Shown piece after piece: positions 16,582-25,394 of a stretch of 62,717 bases of DNA (its first letter is position 1; the number at the start of each line of letters is the position of its first letter). The notes below the pieces were generated by a model that made no database searches, had not been told where the DNA came from, and saw only the letters and a program-made list of their open reading frames with translations. Source of the DNA: an uncultured Saprospiraceae bacterium (lineage in GTDB: Bacteria; Bacteroidota; Bacteroidia; Chitinophagales; Saprospiraceae); assembly GCA_938015595.1 (NCBI GenBank), contig CALLPI010000003.1, positions 1 to 62,717 on the forward strand. The letters run 5' to 3'. The position numbers and the translations under genes were made by a program.

Positions 16582-18447
16582 ATGTTTCCTGAGTACGATG
16601 TCATTGTAGTGGGTGCCGGTCATGCGGGTTGCGAGGCAGCGGTGGCGGCAGCCAACCTGGGATGCAGGGTATTGCTGGCTACTATGAATATGCAGACCAT
16701 TGCCCAGATGTCGTGCAACCCAGCTATGGGCGGCGTAGCCAAAGGGCAGATCGTGCGCGAGATTGATGCCCTGGGCGGCTACTCCGGCATTGTGACCGAC
16801 CATACCATGGTACAGTTTAGGATGCTCAACCGCTCCAAAGGGCCAGCCATGTGGAGCCCGCGCGCCCAAAGCGACCGCATGCTCTTTGCCCGCAAGTGGC
16901 GTCAGATGCTGGAGGCGCACCCCCTCATTGACTTCTGGCAGGACATGGTCAACGGCATTGTGGTCAAAGACGGGCGCGCATGTGGCGTGCGCACCGGCAT
17001 GGGGCTGGAAATCCCCGGCAAGGCCGTAGTACTTACCAACGGCACTTTCCTCAACGGCATCATTCACATCGGCGAAAAACAGTTGGGCGGTGGCCGTGCC
17101 GGCGAAAGTGCCGCAAGAGGTATCACCGAGCAACTGGTAGAACTGGGCTTTGAAGCCGGCCGCATGAAAACTGGCACTCCGCCCCGCCTCGACGGGCGCA
17201 CCCTGAACTACAGCCGCATGGAGGTACAGCCCGGCGATGAAAACCCTGGCCGATTTTCGTACACCGATACGCCCCGGCCACAACGTCAACTGCCCTGTTA
17301 CATCACCTACACCAACGAAGCAGTGCACGCAGTGCTGCGCACAGGGTTTGACAAGTCGCCCATGTTTACCGGCCGTATCCAGGGGCTGGGGCCGCGCTAC
17401 TGCCCCTCCATAGAAGACAAAATAGACCGCTTTGCCGACAAGGACCGCCACCAGATTTTTGTAGAACCCGAAGGCTGGGACACCTGCGAGATCTACGTCA
17501 ATGGCTTTTCGTCGTCTTTGCCGGAGGAAGTACAGTACAAAGCCCTTCGGCTCATCCCTGGCTTTGAACAGGCCCGCATGTTCCGCCCAGGCTATGCCAT
17601 TGAATACGATTATTTCCCGCCAGTGCAACTACAGCTCACGCTGGAAACTCGCCTGGTGAAAAACCTATTTTTTGCCGGGCAAATCAACGGCACTACTGGC
17701 TATGAAGAAGCTGCCTGCCAGGGGCTGATGGCTGGCCTCAATGCCGCACTCAGTGTGCTGGATAGGGAGCCGTTTATTCTACGACGCTCAGACGCTTATA
17801 TCGGTGTACTCATTGACGACCTCATCAACAAAGGCACGCAGGAGCCATACCGCATGTTTACCTCGCGGGCAGAGTATCGCATCTTACTGCGCCAGGACAA
17901 CGCCGACCTGCGCCTCACCCCTCTGGCATACCGCCTTGGCGTGCAGGGTACAGATGCACGCATGGAGCGCGTACGGTACAAGGAGCAGGCTGCCGAAGCC
18001 ATCGAGCAGTTTTTCCGCCGGACAGGTGTAGAACCCGACCATATCAATGCCTATCTCGAAAGCCTGGGCAGTGCCCCTATTCGTCAAAAGGTAAAACTCC
18101 ACACCATCCTCACGCGCCCCTACATTGGCATCGCAGGGTTGCGCCAGGTATTGCCAGGGTTAGACGAGTTTTTGCGCAGCCAAGATGAAGAGTGCATTGA
18201 GCTGGCTGAAATCAACATGAAGTACGAGGGCTACATGCTCAGAGAGCAGGAAATGGTAGAAAAAATGAATCGCCTGGAGGAACTTCGTCTGCGCGACGAT
18301 ATCGACTACTATCAATTGCCTTCGCTCAGCAAGGAAGCACGCGAAAAACTCTCCCGTATCAAGCCCCGTACCATCGGGCAGGCCGGACGCATCAGCGGCG
18401 TCACTCCGGCGGATGTGTCAGTACTGCTGGTACACCTGGGCCGATAA
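16582..18447 (+). CDS. mnmG: tRNA uridine-34 5-carboxymethylaminomethyl modification enzyme MnmG
   Basis: 621 residues. The FAD-binding motif DVIVVGAGHAGCEAAVAAAN opens the protein; LATMNMQTIAQMSCNPAMGG and GGRAGESAARGI are GidA-family signatures; and the C-terminal helical region for tRNA and MnmE binding is present (to about residue 621, LSRIKPRTIGQAGRISGV). With MnmE it modifies the wobble uridine of several tRNAs using methylene-tetrahydrofolate. mnmE is also in this window at 30263-31654 but on the other strand, so the two subunits are not cotranscribed. The start at 16582 (MFPEYDVIVVG) agrees with the family and with a -7 box just upstream. Confidence 0.95.
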   Translation: MFPEYDVIVVGAGHAGCEAAVAAANLGCRVLLATMNMQTIAQMSCNPAMGGVAKGQIVREIDALGGYSGIVTDHTMVQFRMLNRSKGPAMWSPRAQSDRMLFARKWRQMLEAHPLIDFWQDMVNGIVVKDGRACGVRTGMGLEIPGKAVVLTNGTFLNGIIHIGEKQLGGGRAGESAARGITEQLVELGFEAGRMKTGTPPRLDGRTLNYSRMEVQPGDENPGRFSYTDTPRPQRQLPCYITYTNEAVHAVLRTGFDKSPMFTGRIQGLGPRYCPSIEDKIDRFADKDRHQIFVEPEGWDTCEIYVNGFSSSLPEEVQYKALRLIPGFEQARMFRPGYAIEYDYFPPVQLQLTLETRLVKNLFFAGQINGTTGYEEAACQGLMAGLNAALSVLDREPFILRRSDAYIGVLIDDLINKGTQEPYRMFTSRAEYRILLRQDNADLRLTPLAYRLGVQGTDARMERVRYKEQAAEAIEQFFRRTGVEPDHINAYLESLGSAPIRQKVKLHTILTRPYIGIAGLRQVLPGLDEFLRSQDEECIELAEINMKYEGYMLREQEMVEKMNRLEELRLRDDIDYYQLPSLSKEAREKLSRIKPRTIGQAGRISGVTPADVSVLLVHLGR

Positions 18448-18877
18448 GGTTTACATCAACCGTTTTGTCCACGCCGATGCGCCTCGCCTCTCTTTCAGCC
18501 TTTTGTTCGGCACAAGGCCTTGTGCACGATGCAAAGGAATGCAGTTGACAGCGTAAATTGGCCCTGGTATAGTAGTGCAGCCACTGTTTCGACTACTTTT
18601 TTTGCGGGCCTCAATGGATATCACTTCATTTTTGCAGAAAAAGACCCCTACCGGACGATACAGAATGGAATACCCAAACATTGAACTTTCCGGAAGAACG
18701 ATTTTTCATATCGGTTGACCCTCTCACAAGCCCTGTCTGCTGTTGTAGCCTTTGTTCCTGTGTCTATCGCAGCAAGTGTTAAATATTTAATAAACCAGAA
18801 TTTACGTGCACTTTACACTGCAGATGTACCTTGCGTTGAATTATCAAGTCAATCATAATCAGGAACCGTACTCCCCT
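18448..18877 (+). other. Intergenic stretch between mnmG and the LpxH-like gene
   Basis: No gene is supported in these about 430 bases. They hold a perfect 16-base palindrome at 18510-18525 and an A/T-rich stretch around 18778-18795. Small frames here lack any recognisable motif. Regulatory sequence for the downstream gene may be present, but no good TAnnTTTG box was found. Confidence 0.5.
18510..18525. repeat. Perfect 16-base palindrome
   Basis: GCACAAGGCCTTGTGC reads the same on both strands. It lies 63 bases after the mnmG stop. It may be a protein-binding site or a short hairpin; no T-run follows directly, so it is not a clear terminator. It shares only the word TTGTGCA with the dispersed palindromic repeat and is not a copy of it. 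Confidence 0.6.
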
Positions 18878-19744
18878 ATGAAGCGTGAATTAGACATAGT
18901 AATTCTTTCAGATGTGCATCTGGGTACTTATGGTTGCCATGCTAAGGAATTGCTGAATTACCTCAAAAGTATTAAAACCAATACCCTGATACTCAACGGA
19001 GATTTTATTGATATCTGGCAGTTCAATAAGCGCTACTTTCCCAAGGAACACCTCGAAGTCATTCAGCGCATACTCAAAATGGCAGCACGTGGCGTAAAGA
19101 TTTACTACATCACAGGCAACCACGACGACGCCTTGCGCCGGTTTTCCGACTTTTCCAGCGGCAACATTCATCTGCGCGATAAGCTCCTGCTGAAGCTCCG
19201 CGACAAGCGCTACTGGATTTTTCACGGCGATGTATTTGACGTCTTTATCAAATATTCGCCTTTCATAGCCCGATTAGGCGGTAAAGGCTATGATTTACTG
19301 ATACTGATTAACCGCTTCGTAAACAAAGTGCGCATGGCTATGGGGCTGCCGCGCATGTCTTTCGCTGCCAAAGTCAAGTATGGCGTCAAAGAGGCCGTCA
19401 AGTTTGTCAGCGATTTTGAAGATACGGCCATCAAACTGGCCGCCGAAGATAACTATGACTACGTCATCTGTGGGCACATTCACCGGCCCATCATGCGCAC
19501 TGTTGTAGTAGGCAAAAAAGAAGTGCACTATCTCAACTCCGGCGACTGGGTGGAAAGCCTGACCGCGCTGGAGTACAAGGCCGGTAAATGGGAATTGTAC
19601 GAGTACAGCGAGAACCATTACGATGCTCCGTCGGGGAAGTCCCTACCGGAAGATACCCTGGAAGAAGAAGAATTTATTGCCGGCGAGCAGCAGATCACAG
19701 AAATCCTGGCACAGATAACTGGCCACAGGGCGCCGTCGCGCTAA
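18878..19744 (+). CDS. UDP-2,3-diacylglucosamine diphosphatase-like metallophosphoesterase (LpxH family)
   Basis: 288 residues from ATG 18878 (MKRELDIVILSDVHLG). Metal-binding motifs in order are SDVHLG, LNGDFIDIW, TGNHDD, FHGDVFD and CGHIHRP, the set seen in LpxH-type enzymes that hydrolyse UDP-2,3-diacylglucosamine to lipid X on the cytoplasmic face of the inner membrane during lipid A synthesis. The central segment (about 125-190) with hydrophobic and basic residues could be the membrane-associating cap. The family also includes close relatives of unknown substrate, so the exact reaction is inferred. An in-frame ATG at 18806 would add 24 residues that match nothing in the family. Confidence 0.78.
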   Translation: MKRELDIVILSDVHLGTYGCHAKELLNYLKSIKTNTLILNGDFIDIWQFNKRYFPKEHLEVIQRILKMAARGVKIYYITGNHDDALRRFSDFSSGNIHLRDKLLLKLRDKRYWIFHGDVFDVFIKYSPFIARLGGKGYDLLILINRFVNKVRMAMGLPRMSFAAKVKYGVKEAVKFVSDFEDTAIKLAAEDNYDYVICGHIHRPIMRTVVVGKKEVHYLNSGDWVESLTALEYKAGKWELYEYSENHYDAPSGKSLPEDTLEEEEFIAGEQQITEILAQITGHRAPSR

Positions 19745-19768
19745 GGAACGTGAGGGTCATTGCCCTGG

Positions 19769-21205
19769 CTAAGGATTGTTTCCGGGTTCATTGACTGGCG
19801 CTAGCCCCAGCGCCTTGCCCTGTTCTAACATGTAGGCGTATGCGGCCTCCAGGTTGTTTTCTACTTTGCCGTCGAGAATGGCTTCGCGCACGGCAGTTTT
19901 GATGATACCTACCTCGCGCGATGGCTGAAGCCCAAAGGCTTCCATGATGATTTCGCCAGTGATGGGCGGCTGCCAGTTGCGTAGGTGGTCTTTGGCTTCT
20001 ACTTCGGCGAGGCGCTCCTTGACCATTTCATAGTTTTCGAGATAGCGCTGCACTTTCTGAGGGTTTTTGGAGGTGATATCAGCCTGGCACAGGAGCATGA
20101 GATCTTCGAGGTCATCGCCAGCATCCACTAGCAAGCGCCTGATGGCAGAGTCGGTGATGTTTTCTTTGGTAAGGCTGATGGGGCGTAGGTGCAGGAGTAC
20201 GAGTTTCTGCACGTATTTCATTTTGTGGTCTAGTGGCAACTTGAGCCGGGCAAAGATACGGGGCACCATGGCGGCGCCAAGTACTTCGTGGCCGTGGAAG
20301 GTCCAGCCGTGTTCGGGTTCAAAGCGCTTGGTGGCAGGTTTGGCAATGTCATGCAGGATGGCGCTCCAGCGCAACCAGAGGTTGGAGGTGGTGCGGCACA
20401 GGTTGTCAAGTACCTGGAGGGTGTGGTAGAAGTTATCTTTGTGGGCTTTGCCCTGGCGCTTTTCCACGCCGTGCAGGGCGGCCATTTCCGGGAAGATGAG
20501 TTGGAGTAGCCCTGTATTGAAGAGGAGCTTGAACCCAGTGGATGGCTGCCGGCTTTCAATGATTTTGTTGAGTTCGATAGTGACGCGCTCCATGCTCACA
20601 ATGCGTATGCGGTCGCGGTATTCGGCAATGGCCTGCAGGGTTTCGGGGGCGATGGCAAAATCCAGTTGGGTGGCAAATCGAATGGCTCGCATCATGCGCA
20701 GGGGGTCGTCGGAGAACGTGCGCCCGGGTTCCAGCGGGGTTTTGATGATTTTTTCTTTCAGGTGCTGCAAGCCATTAAAGGGGTCAATAATGGTGCCGAA
20801 GTCCTGTGCATTGAGGCTTACCGCCAGGGCGTTGATGGTGAAGTCGCGGCGATTTTGGTCGTCTTCGAGCGTGCCATCCACTACGGTGGGCTTTCGGGAA
20901 TCATGGCGGTAAGATTCGCGACGGGCGCCTACGAACTCAATTTCGATGTCGTTCCAGCGGAGCATGGCTGTACCAAAGCGCTGATATACAGCCACTCTGG
21001 GCATGGGGTGCAAGCGGGTGGCCAGTTCTTGTGCCAGATGAATGCCATTGCCCACGCACACGATATCCATATCTTTGGAGGGGCGAGCCAGCAGGCGATC
21101 GCGCACGTAGCCCCCTACCACGTAAGCTGGGTAGCCCAGCTCAGCGGCGGTTTGACTGATGAGGCGAAAAATTTCGCGTTCGTGCGGCTGTATGGAGAAG
21201 ATCAT
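19769..21205 (-). CDS. cca: CCA tRNA nucleotidyltransferase / poly(A) polymerase family protein with HD domain
   Basis: 478 residues. The head domain has GGYVRDRLLARPSKDMDIVC with the two catalytic Asp residues in DMD, then RRDFTINALAVSL and the neck motif DDPLRMMRAIRFATQLDF. A downstream HD hydrolase-like segment contains SAILHDIAKPATKRF and FHGHEVLGA. Class II enzymes of this kind add or repair the 3' CCA of tRNA. Sequence alone does not fully separate CCA-adding from poly(A) or A-adding enzymes. It lies 29 bases behind dusB on the same strand with no visible promoter between, so dusB-cca is a probable operon; it converges with the LpxH-like gene. Confidence 0.85.
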   Translation of the reverse strand: MIFSIQPHEREIFRLISQTAAELGYPAYVVGGYVRDRLLARPSKDMDIVCVGNGIHLAQELATRLHPMPRVAVYQRFGTAMLRWNDIEIEFVGARRESYRHDSRKPTVVDGTLEDDQNRRDFTINALAVSLNAQDFGTIIDPFNGLQHLKEKIIKTPLEPGRTFSDDPLRMMRAIRFATQLDFAIAPETLQAIAEYRDRIRIVSMERVTIELNKIIESRQPSTGFKLLFNTGLLQLIFPEMAALHGVEKRQGKAHKDNFYHTLQVLDNLCRTTSNLWLRWSAILHDIAKPATKRFEPEHGWTFHGHEVLGAAMVPRIFARLKLPLDHKMKYVQKLVLLHLRPISLTKENITDSAIRRLLVDAGDDLEDLMLLCQADITSKNPQKVQRYLENYEMVKERLAEVEAKDHLRNWQPPITGEIIMEAFGLQPSREVGIIKTAVREAILDGKVENNLEAAYAYMLEQGKALGLAPVNEPGNNP

Positions 21206-21234
21206 GGTATCTTCAGGCAGGCAGTTAGTGGGTG

Positions 21235-22242
21235 TTAGGGGAGAGCGTCAAGTGTTACTTTGGCGTCCTGGTAAGAGGTCTCTATTTCGGCCAGTACCTC
21301 GAGGATGGCCTCCGGATCGGAAAGCGAAACGAGGCGCGAACGGAAAGCCTTGATACCAGATAGCCCCTGAAAGTACGGCCCGTAGTGGCGGCGCATTTCG
21401 AGCACGCCCAGTTTGGGGCCTTTCCAGGCAATACTGTCTAGCAGGTGTTGGCGCGCGGCATCCACTCGTTCGGTCATACTGGGCGGGGGCAGCAGTTGGC
21501 CGGTGGCAAAGTAGTGTTTGATTTGGCTAAAAATCCAGGGGGCGCCAATGGCCGCGCGGCCAATCATGATACCATCTACACCGTAGCGGCGGCGGTATTC
21601 GAGGGCGCGCTGGGGGCTGTCTACATCACCGTTGCCAAACACCGGGATGTGCATGCGCGGGTTGTCCTTCACTCTGGCAATCCAGCTCCAGTCGGCTACG
21701 CCTTTGTACATTTGCTTGCGCGTACGCGCATGTATGGTGATGGCTTGCACGCCTACATCCTGTAAGCGCTCGGCTACCTCCAGTATGTTGATGCTGTGTT
21801 CATCCCAACCCAGGCGGGTCTTCACTGTTACCGGTTTGGAAGTACTTTTGACTACGGCAGCCGTGAGGGCTATCATTTTAGGCACGTCTTGCAGCAGCCC
21901 TGCACCGGCCATTTTGCAGGCTACTTTGGCTACCGGACAACCATAGTTAATGTCAATCACATCGGGGTTGGCAGCTTCTACAAGGTGGGCAGCCTGGATC
22001 ATGCTCTCCAATTGTCCGCCAAAATACTGGATGCCAATGGGGCGCTCATAGTCAAAGATATCCAATTTCTGGAGGCTTTTGTCTGATTCGTGCACTAAGC
22101 CGTCGGCACTTATGAACTCAGTGTACATCATGTCGGCGCCATAACGCTTGCACAGGGCACGAAAGGGCGGATCGCTCACATCCTCCATAGGGGCAAGCAA
22201 AAGGGGAAATTCGCCGATAGCTACATTGCCGATTTTGACCAT
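21235..22242 (-). CDS. dusB: tRNA dihydrouridine synthase DusB
   Basis: 335 residues, an FMN-dependent TIM-barrel enzyme reducing uridines in the D-loop of tRNA. Visible motifs are LLAPMEDVSDPPFRALCKRY near the start, INYGCPVAKVACKMAGAGLL with the catalytic Cys, VKTRLGWDEHS, ITIHARTRKQMYKG and VFGNGDVDS, followed by DGIMIGRAAIGAPWIF. This is the DusB type by motif wording and length. It is the first gene of a likely dusB-cca operon. A TATCTTTG box lies about 18 bases before the start codon. Confidence 0.94.
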   Translation of the reverse strand: MVKIGNVAIGEFPLLLAPMEDVSDPPFRALCKRYGADMMYTEFISADGLVHESDKSLQKLDIFDYERPIGIQYFGGQLESMIQAAHLVEAANPDVIDINYGCPVAKVACKMAGAGLLQDVPKMIALTAAVVKSTSKPVTVKTRLGWDEHSINILEVAERLQDVGVQAITIHARTRKQMYKGVADWSWIARVKDNPRMHIPVFGNGDVDSPQRALEYRRRYGVDGIMIGRAAIGAPWIFSQIKHYFATGQLLPPPSMTERVDAARQHLLDSIAWKGPKLGVLEMRRHYGPYFQGLSGIKAFRSRLVSLSDPEAILEVLAEIETSYQDAKVTLDALP

Positions 22243-22259
22243 AGCGTGAAAATGAGCTG

Positions 22260-22267
22260 CAAAGATA
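22260..22267 (-). promoter_or_regulatory. TAnnTTTG -7 box for dusB
   Basis: TATCTTTG on the minus strand 18 bases before the ATG; no TTG is found at a proper distance upstream. Confidence 0.42.
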
Positions 22268-22345
22268 GGGGAAAGTTGGGAGACTGTGCGCTCGGGCGTG
22301 TGTCCTGCAAGACTGGGGGAAGAAATGACTCTATGCTAAGCAGTG

Positions 22346-22405
22346 CCAGGTTTTGTGCATGATTTACGGATATTGTGCACAAAACTTGGCCAGTCGAAGT
22401 GTACT
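22346..22405 (+). repeat. Dispersed imperfect palindrome, copy C (full length)
   Basis: Arms CCAGGTTTTGTGCA (22346-22359) and TGTGCACAAAACTTGG (22374-22389) flank GATTTACGGATAT-like loop sequence; the flank CAGTCGAAGTGTACTT follows at 22390-22405. It is the reverse-complement orientation of copy A and aligns with it over the whole 60 bases with few changes. Located between dusB and ferritin. Confidence 0.8.
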
Positions 22406-22678
22406 TGGATGATTTGAGTGCGCTTGAAATTTACGGGCGTTTGAGATAAGAATTATTCTTTGAGCAAAATGTCTTGGAAGAATGATATTTGTCTGTGGAG
22501 AAAAGCACCCTTTCTTAACCGTGCTGTAGCTGGTAGCTCGTGGCTGCCTCGGCGGAGTAGCAAAACTGTGCCATCTTACAAAGGCTCATGAGTGCATCTG
22601 GGTAGTGAGTGGCATTTGCCTTCTGCGCTTTTTGTCTGCTTGACAAGAACCCAGAGCTGAAGCAGCCTTTATGCTCCT
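22406..22678 (-). other. Intergenic stretch between palindrome copy C and ferritin
   Basis: No gene, RNA or clear hairpin terminator is seen here. With the repeat and the dusB promoter region the gap totals about 435 bases. Confidence 0.5.
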
Positions 22679-23209
22679 TCACGCTTTCTCTTCTTCTGAG
22701 GCCTCTGCTGCTATCTGTGACTTATTGATTTTTTCTAGCTCTTTATCAATGTAGTACAGGCTCATGGGGCCTTCGCCAATGAGTTTGATGCGGTCGAGGA
22801 TGTTGCGCATGAGGGCTTCCTCTTCGCGCTGCTCATTGACATACCATTGCAGGAAGTTTAGTGTGGTATGATCGTTGTCTTTGTAACTCAGGGTGATAAG
22901 CTCGTGAATGGAGGCTGTTACTTTCTTCTCATGAGTATAGACTTGCTCGAATAGGCTACGTACCGATTCGAACTCATGGGGCGGCTGGGAGATAGCTGGC
23001 ACCAGGGCATGGCCGTCCACTTCATTGATGTAATTGAAAATGCGTAGCATGTGGCTGCGCTCTTCCTCAGACTGGCGATACAGGAACGCGGCGCAGCCAC
23101 GAAGCCCTTCCCGGTCGCACCAGGAGGCCATCGAAAGGTACAAGAAGGATGCGTAGCCCTCAAGCGCCATCTGCTGGTTGAGGGCGTTTTCCATGGTTGG
23201 AGACAGCAT
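22679..23209 (-). CDS. Ferritin (bacterial non-heme type)
   Basis: 176 residues forming a four-helix bundle. Ferroxidase-centre residues are visible: Glu in ALEGYASFLYLSMASWCD, Glu/His in SEEERSHMLRIFNYI, Glu in YTHEKKVTASIHEL and the Gln/Glu pair in LQWYVNEQREEEALM. It oxidises and stores iron as a 24-mer shell in the cytoplasm. There is no heme-binding Met typical of bacterioferritin at the expected place, so a FtnA-like protein is favoured. It stands alone. No good TAnnTTTG box is seen upstream, so its control is unclear. Confidence 0.92.
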   Translation of the reverse strand: MLSPTMENALNQQMALEGYASFLYLSMASWCDREGLRGCAAFLYRQSEEERSHMLRIFNYINEVDGHALVPAISQPPHEFESVRSLFEQVYTHEKKVTASIHELITLSYKDNDHTTLNFLQWYVNEQREEEALMRNILDRIKLIGEGPMSLYYIDKELEKINKSQIAAEASEEEKA

Positions 23210-23430
23210 ATTAGTCGAAATTTATGATCTGTTAACAAAGACTAACGGCAAAGGTTTAGAGTAGGTAATAAGCTGAATGACTTTCTATGGGACAATAGGC
23301 GACATCCAGTGGTTTGGGTGAAATACCTCGTTTGGCAAATACGGTTTGGTCACAATAAAAGACTACTTGGTCACAACAACTTAGGCACTTAACTAAGCCT
23401 TAGCACATATTTGTAAAAAAAGAAAGGGAT

Positions 23431-24213
23431 ATGCTAAGTCAAAAATTCATTCTATGTGCGCTGATAAGCACTTGTATTTATGCCCTCACAGGGTATTCTC
23501 AGTATCAGCAGCCGCCTTTTGAACCGAAGCTTCTACTAGGGCTTAATGCAGGTATTACTAGCTCTTTTGCGCAGTCCAATTATTCTGACCGTGCATTATT
23601 TAGTAACACATTCGGCCTGGGGATTCAGTATCCTGGCTTGGTGGTCATGTATCAGAGGGAAAAAAACCTTTATCTCGAGTCGGGGCTCCATCTTGTCCAG
23701 AAAAATCATGGAGTAGAGCGAGCAGGTTTTTATGAGGGCATTTTTTACTCTTATATTGATGCCCGTTACCTACAACTGCCCATCGGATTGCGTCTGGCTT
23801 TCCCAACTGCCAGCTTGCAGGGATTTTTGTCAACCGGACTTTACACAGGGTACTGGCTAAGTGGCAAATGGGATGTTGCACAATTTAATTTCAATTTTAT
23901 TGTAGAAGAAGAGGAAGAACCTTCTATCATCGATTATTATAACGGCAAGTACGAGTTTGACAATTCTTATGAATTGGACAACCGGAAAGACAATCGTTTT
24001 GACCTCGGGGCTTATTTAGGTGGAGGCTTGCAATTTAGCAGGCCTAAATTCGGAAACCTTTGGATAGAAGTTCGGGCAAATCACGGGCTTAGTCAATTGG
24101 ACAAATTTAATGGCGATGCACCGCTGGACCACCAGCCCAGAAGCCTACGCAGTCTCGCGTTCACAATGGGCTATGCGCGCTCATTTTCCAAAGCCAGGCC
24201 TGCACGCAGCTAA
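23431..24213 (+). CDS. Outer-membrane beta-barrel protein (PorT-like/OMP_b-brl family)
   Basis: 260 residues with a signal peptide (about 1-23, ending LTGYSQ). It has alternating amphipathic strands such as LLLGLNAGITSSF, LYLESGLHLVQKNHGVE, QLPIGLRLAFP and FDLGAYLGGGLQFS, and a late LAFTMGYARSF segment, the pattern of eight-stranded barrels common in Bacteroidota. Residues about 155-185 contain an acidic loop (VEEEEEPSIIDYYNGKYEFD). Function is unknown; the family name is structural only. An S41 peptidase lipoprotein follows 44 bases later and may be cotranscribed. The gene is visibly richer in A/T than its neighbours (15 G+C among the 60 bases at 23881-23940). Confidence 0.7.
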   Translation: MLSQKFILCALISTCIYALTGYSQYQQPPFEPKLLLGLNAGITSSFAQSNYSDRALFSNTFGLGIQYPGLVVMYQREKNLYLESGLHLVQKNHGVERAGFYEGIFYSYIDARYLQLPIGLRLAFPTASLQGFLSTGLYTGYWLSGKWDVAQFNFNFIVEEEEEPSIIDYYNGKYEFDNSYELDNRKDNRFDLGAYLGGGLQFSRPKFGNLWIEVRANHGLSQLDKFNGDAPLDHQPRSLRSLAFTMGYARSFSKARPARS

Positions 24214-24257
24214 ACAAAATGGAAAGACTTTTAATAACCAATGAATTTTATGATGTT

Positions 24258-25394
24258 ATGAAGCGGAACATTCTCAAATATTTGATATTCACCACCTTAG
24301 GTTCGACCCTCGCGCTGTCGGCCTGTTACGATTTGCAGGAGCCATTGTTGCAACCAAAGCGATATGGAACTGATCCGGTAAGCGTATTCGAAGCTTTCTG
24401 GAACGGCATGAGTCGCAATTATGTATTTTGGGGGTATGACACCGTGAATTGGGATCAAAAGTACAGAACGTACGCTAAGCAAGTGCAAGAACAAGAGGAT
24501 ATCACCGACGAAGAACTCTTGGGCATTATGAATGATATGATCAAGGACTTGAGAGATCAACATTTTGTAGTATTCGCTGAAATAGACGGCAGAGACACGG
24601 CTATTGCACCTGCAGAAGTAGTCAGAAAAATTCTCAACTCTCAACGCTTGGACGAGGACTACTTCGAGGTGTCCATGTTCAATAGGCTTGATCCCGGAGC
24701 CCGAAAATACCAAGGGTACATGTATGGCACACTGCAAAGCAGATACCAGTATGTGCGGACGCCAGGCTTTTCCATTTACAGCTCCATAAAAGCAGGCGAC
24801 AATCCTGATTTTTTTAACGGCATGCTGAATTTCATGGCTAATCCCCGAAGCAATCACAAGGGGATTATCCTGGACTTGAGGCACAACAATGGAGGTGCAG
24901 TTGCCGATATGCAGATATTTGCAGGATTACTTACAGACAAAGAAGTTGTCTATGGGGCTTCTCGCCAAAAGCGCGGCAACGGTCGGTATGATTACGGACC
25001 TTGGATTCCTATAAGCTTAAAGCCATCTATGAGAGGCCACAATAAGCTACCCTGCGTAGTCCTTTGCGACCAACGGACGCGTAGTATGGGCGAGGCAGTC
25101 ACCATGGCTCTGAGCGTGCTTCCTCAAGTCACTGTAGTAGGCGAAGCTACCTTTGGTGCACATGGCCCCGTTGTTGCAGGGGGCGAAGATGAGCTCGTTT
25201 TAGGTGGAGGTTTTGATTTGCCCAACGGTTGGTTTGTTCAAACAGCTAAAGAGGTTTTTCGTTTTCTGGATGGTAACATTTATGAAGGCAATGGTTTTCC
25301 GCCTGATGTAAACCTTCCGCTCGACTTCAACCGCCTGCTCAGTACCGGAAGAGACAATCAGTTAGAAAAAGCTATTGAGATACTGTCGCGCTAA
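24258..25394 (+). CDS. S41 family peptidase, predicted lipoprotein
   Basis: 378 residues from ATG 24258 (MKRNILKYLIFTT). A lipobox ends in ALSAC (Cys 23). The C-terminal half shows S41 (C-terminal-processing/tail-specific protease) motifs: KGIILDLRHNNGGAVADM, the putative nucleophile region CDQRTRSMGEAVTMAL with Ser in RSMGE, and EATFGAHGP. No PDZ domain is obvious between them, so it is closer to the Tricorn/IRBP-like S41 subgroup common in this phylum. It probably faces the periplasm or outer surface. The frame is open further upstream to an ATG at 24219, but the signal peptide supports 24258. Its stop overlaps by four bases the convergent polX. Confidence 0.82.
   Translation: MKRNILKYLIFTTLGSTLALSACYDLQEPLLQPKRYGTDPVSVFEAFWNGMSRNYVFWGYDTVNWDQKYRTYAKQVQEQEDITDEELLGIMNDMIKDLRDQHFVVFAEIDGRDTAIAPAEVVRKILNSQRLDEDYFEVSMFNRLDPGARKYQGYMYGTLQSRYQYVRTPGFSIYSSIKAGDNPDFFNGMLNFMANPRSNHKGIILDLRHNNGGAVADMQIFAGLLTDKEVVYGASRQKRGNGRYDYGPWIPISLKPSMRGHNKLPCVVLCDQRTRSMGEAVTMALSVLPQVTVVGEATFGAHGPVVAGGEDELVLGGGFDLPNGWFVQTAKEVFRFLDGNIYEGNGFPPDVNLPLDFNRLLSTGRDNQLEKAIEILSR

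Noticed and set aside
16555-17628. Long antisense frame (357 codons) opposite mnmG
   Set aside because: It lies wholly opposite a strongly conserved gene; its sequence has no family motif, and long antisense frames are expected from the codon bias here.
18510-18525. The 16-base palindrome as another copy of the dispersed repeat
   Set aside because: It shares only the TTGTGCA word; arms, loop and flank differ.
18451-18681. Minus-strand frame of 76 codons behind mnmG
   Set aside because: No motif, no promoter, unlikely composition (several basic and Cys residues without pattern).
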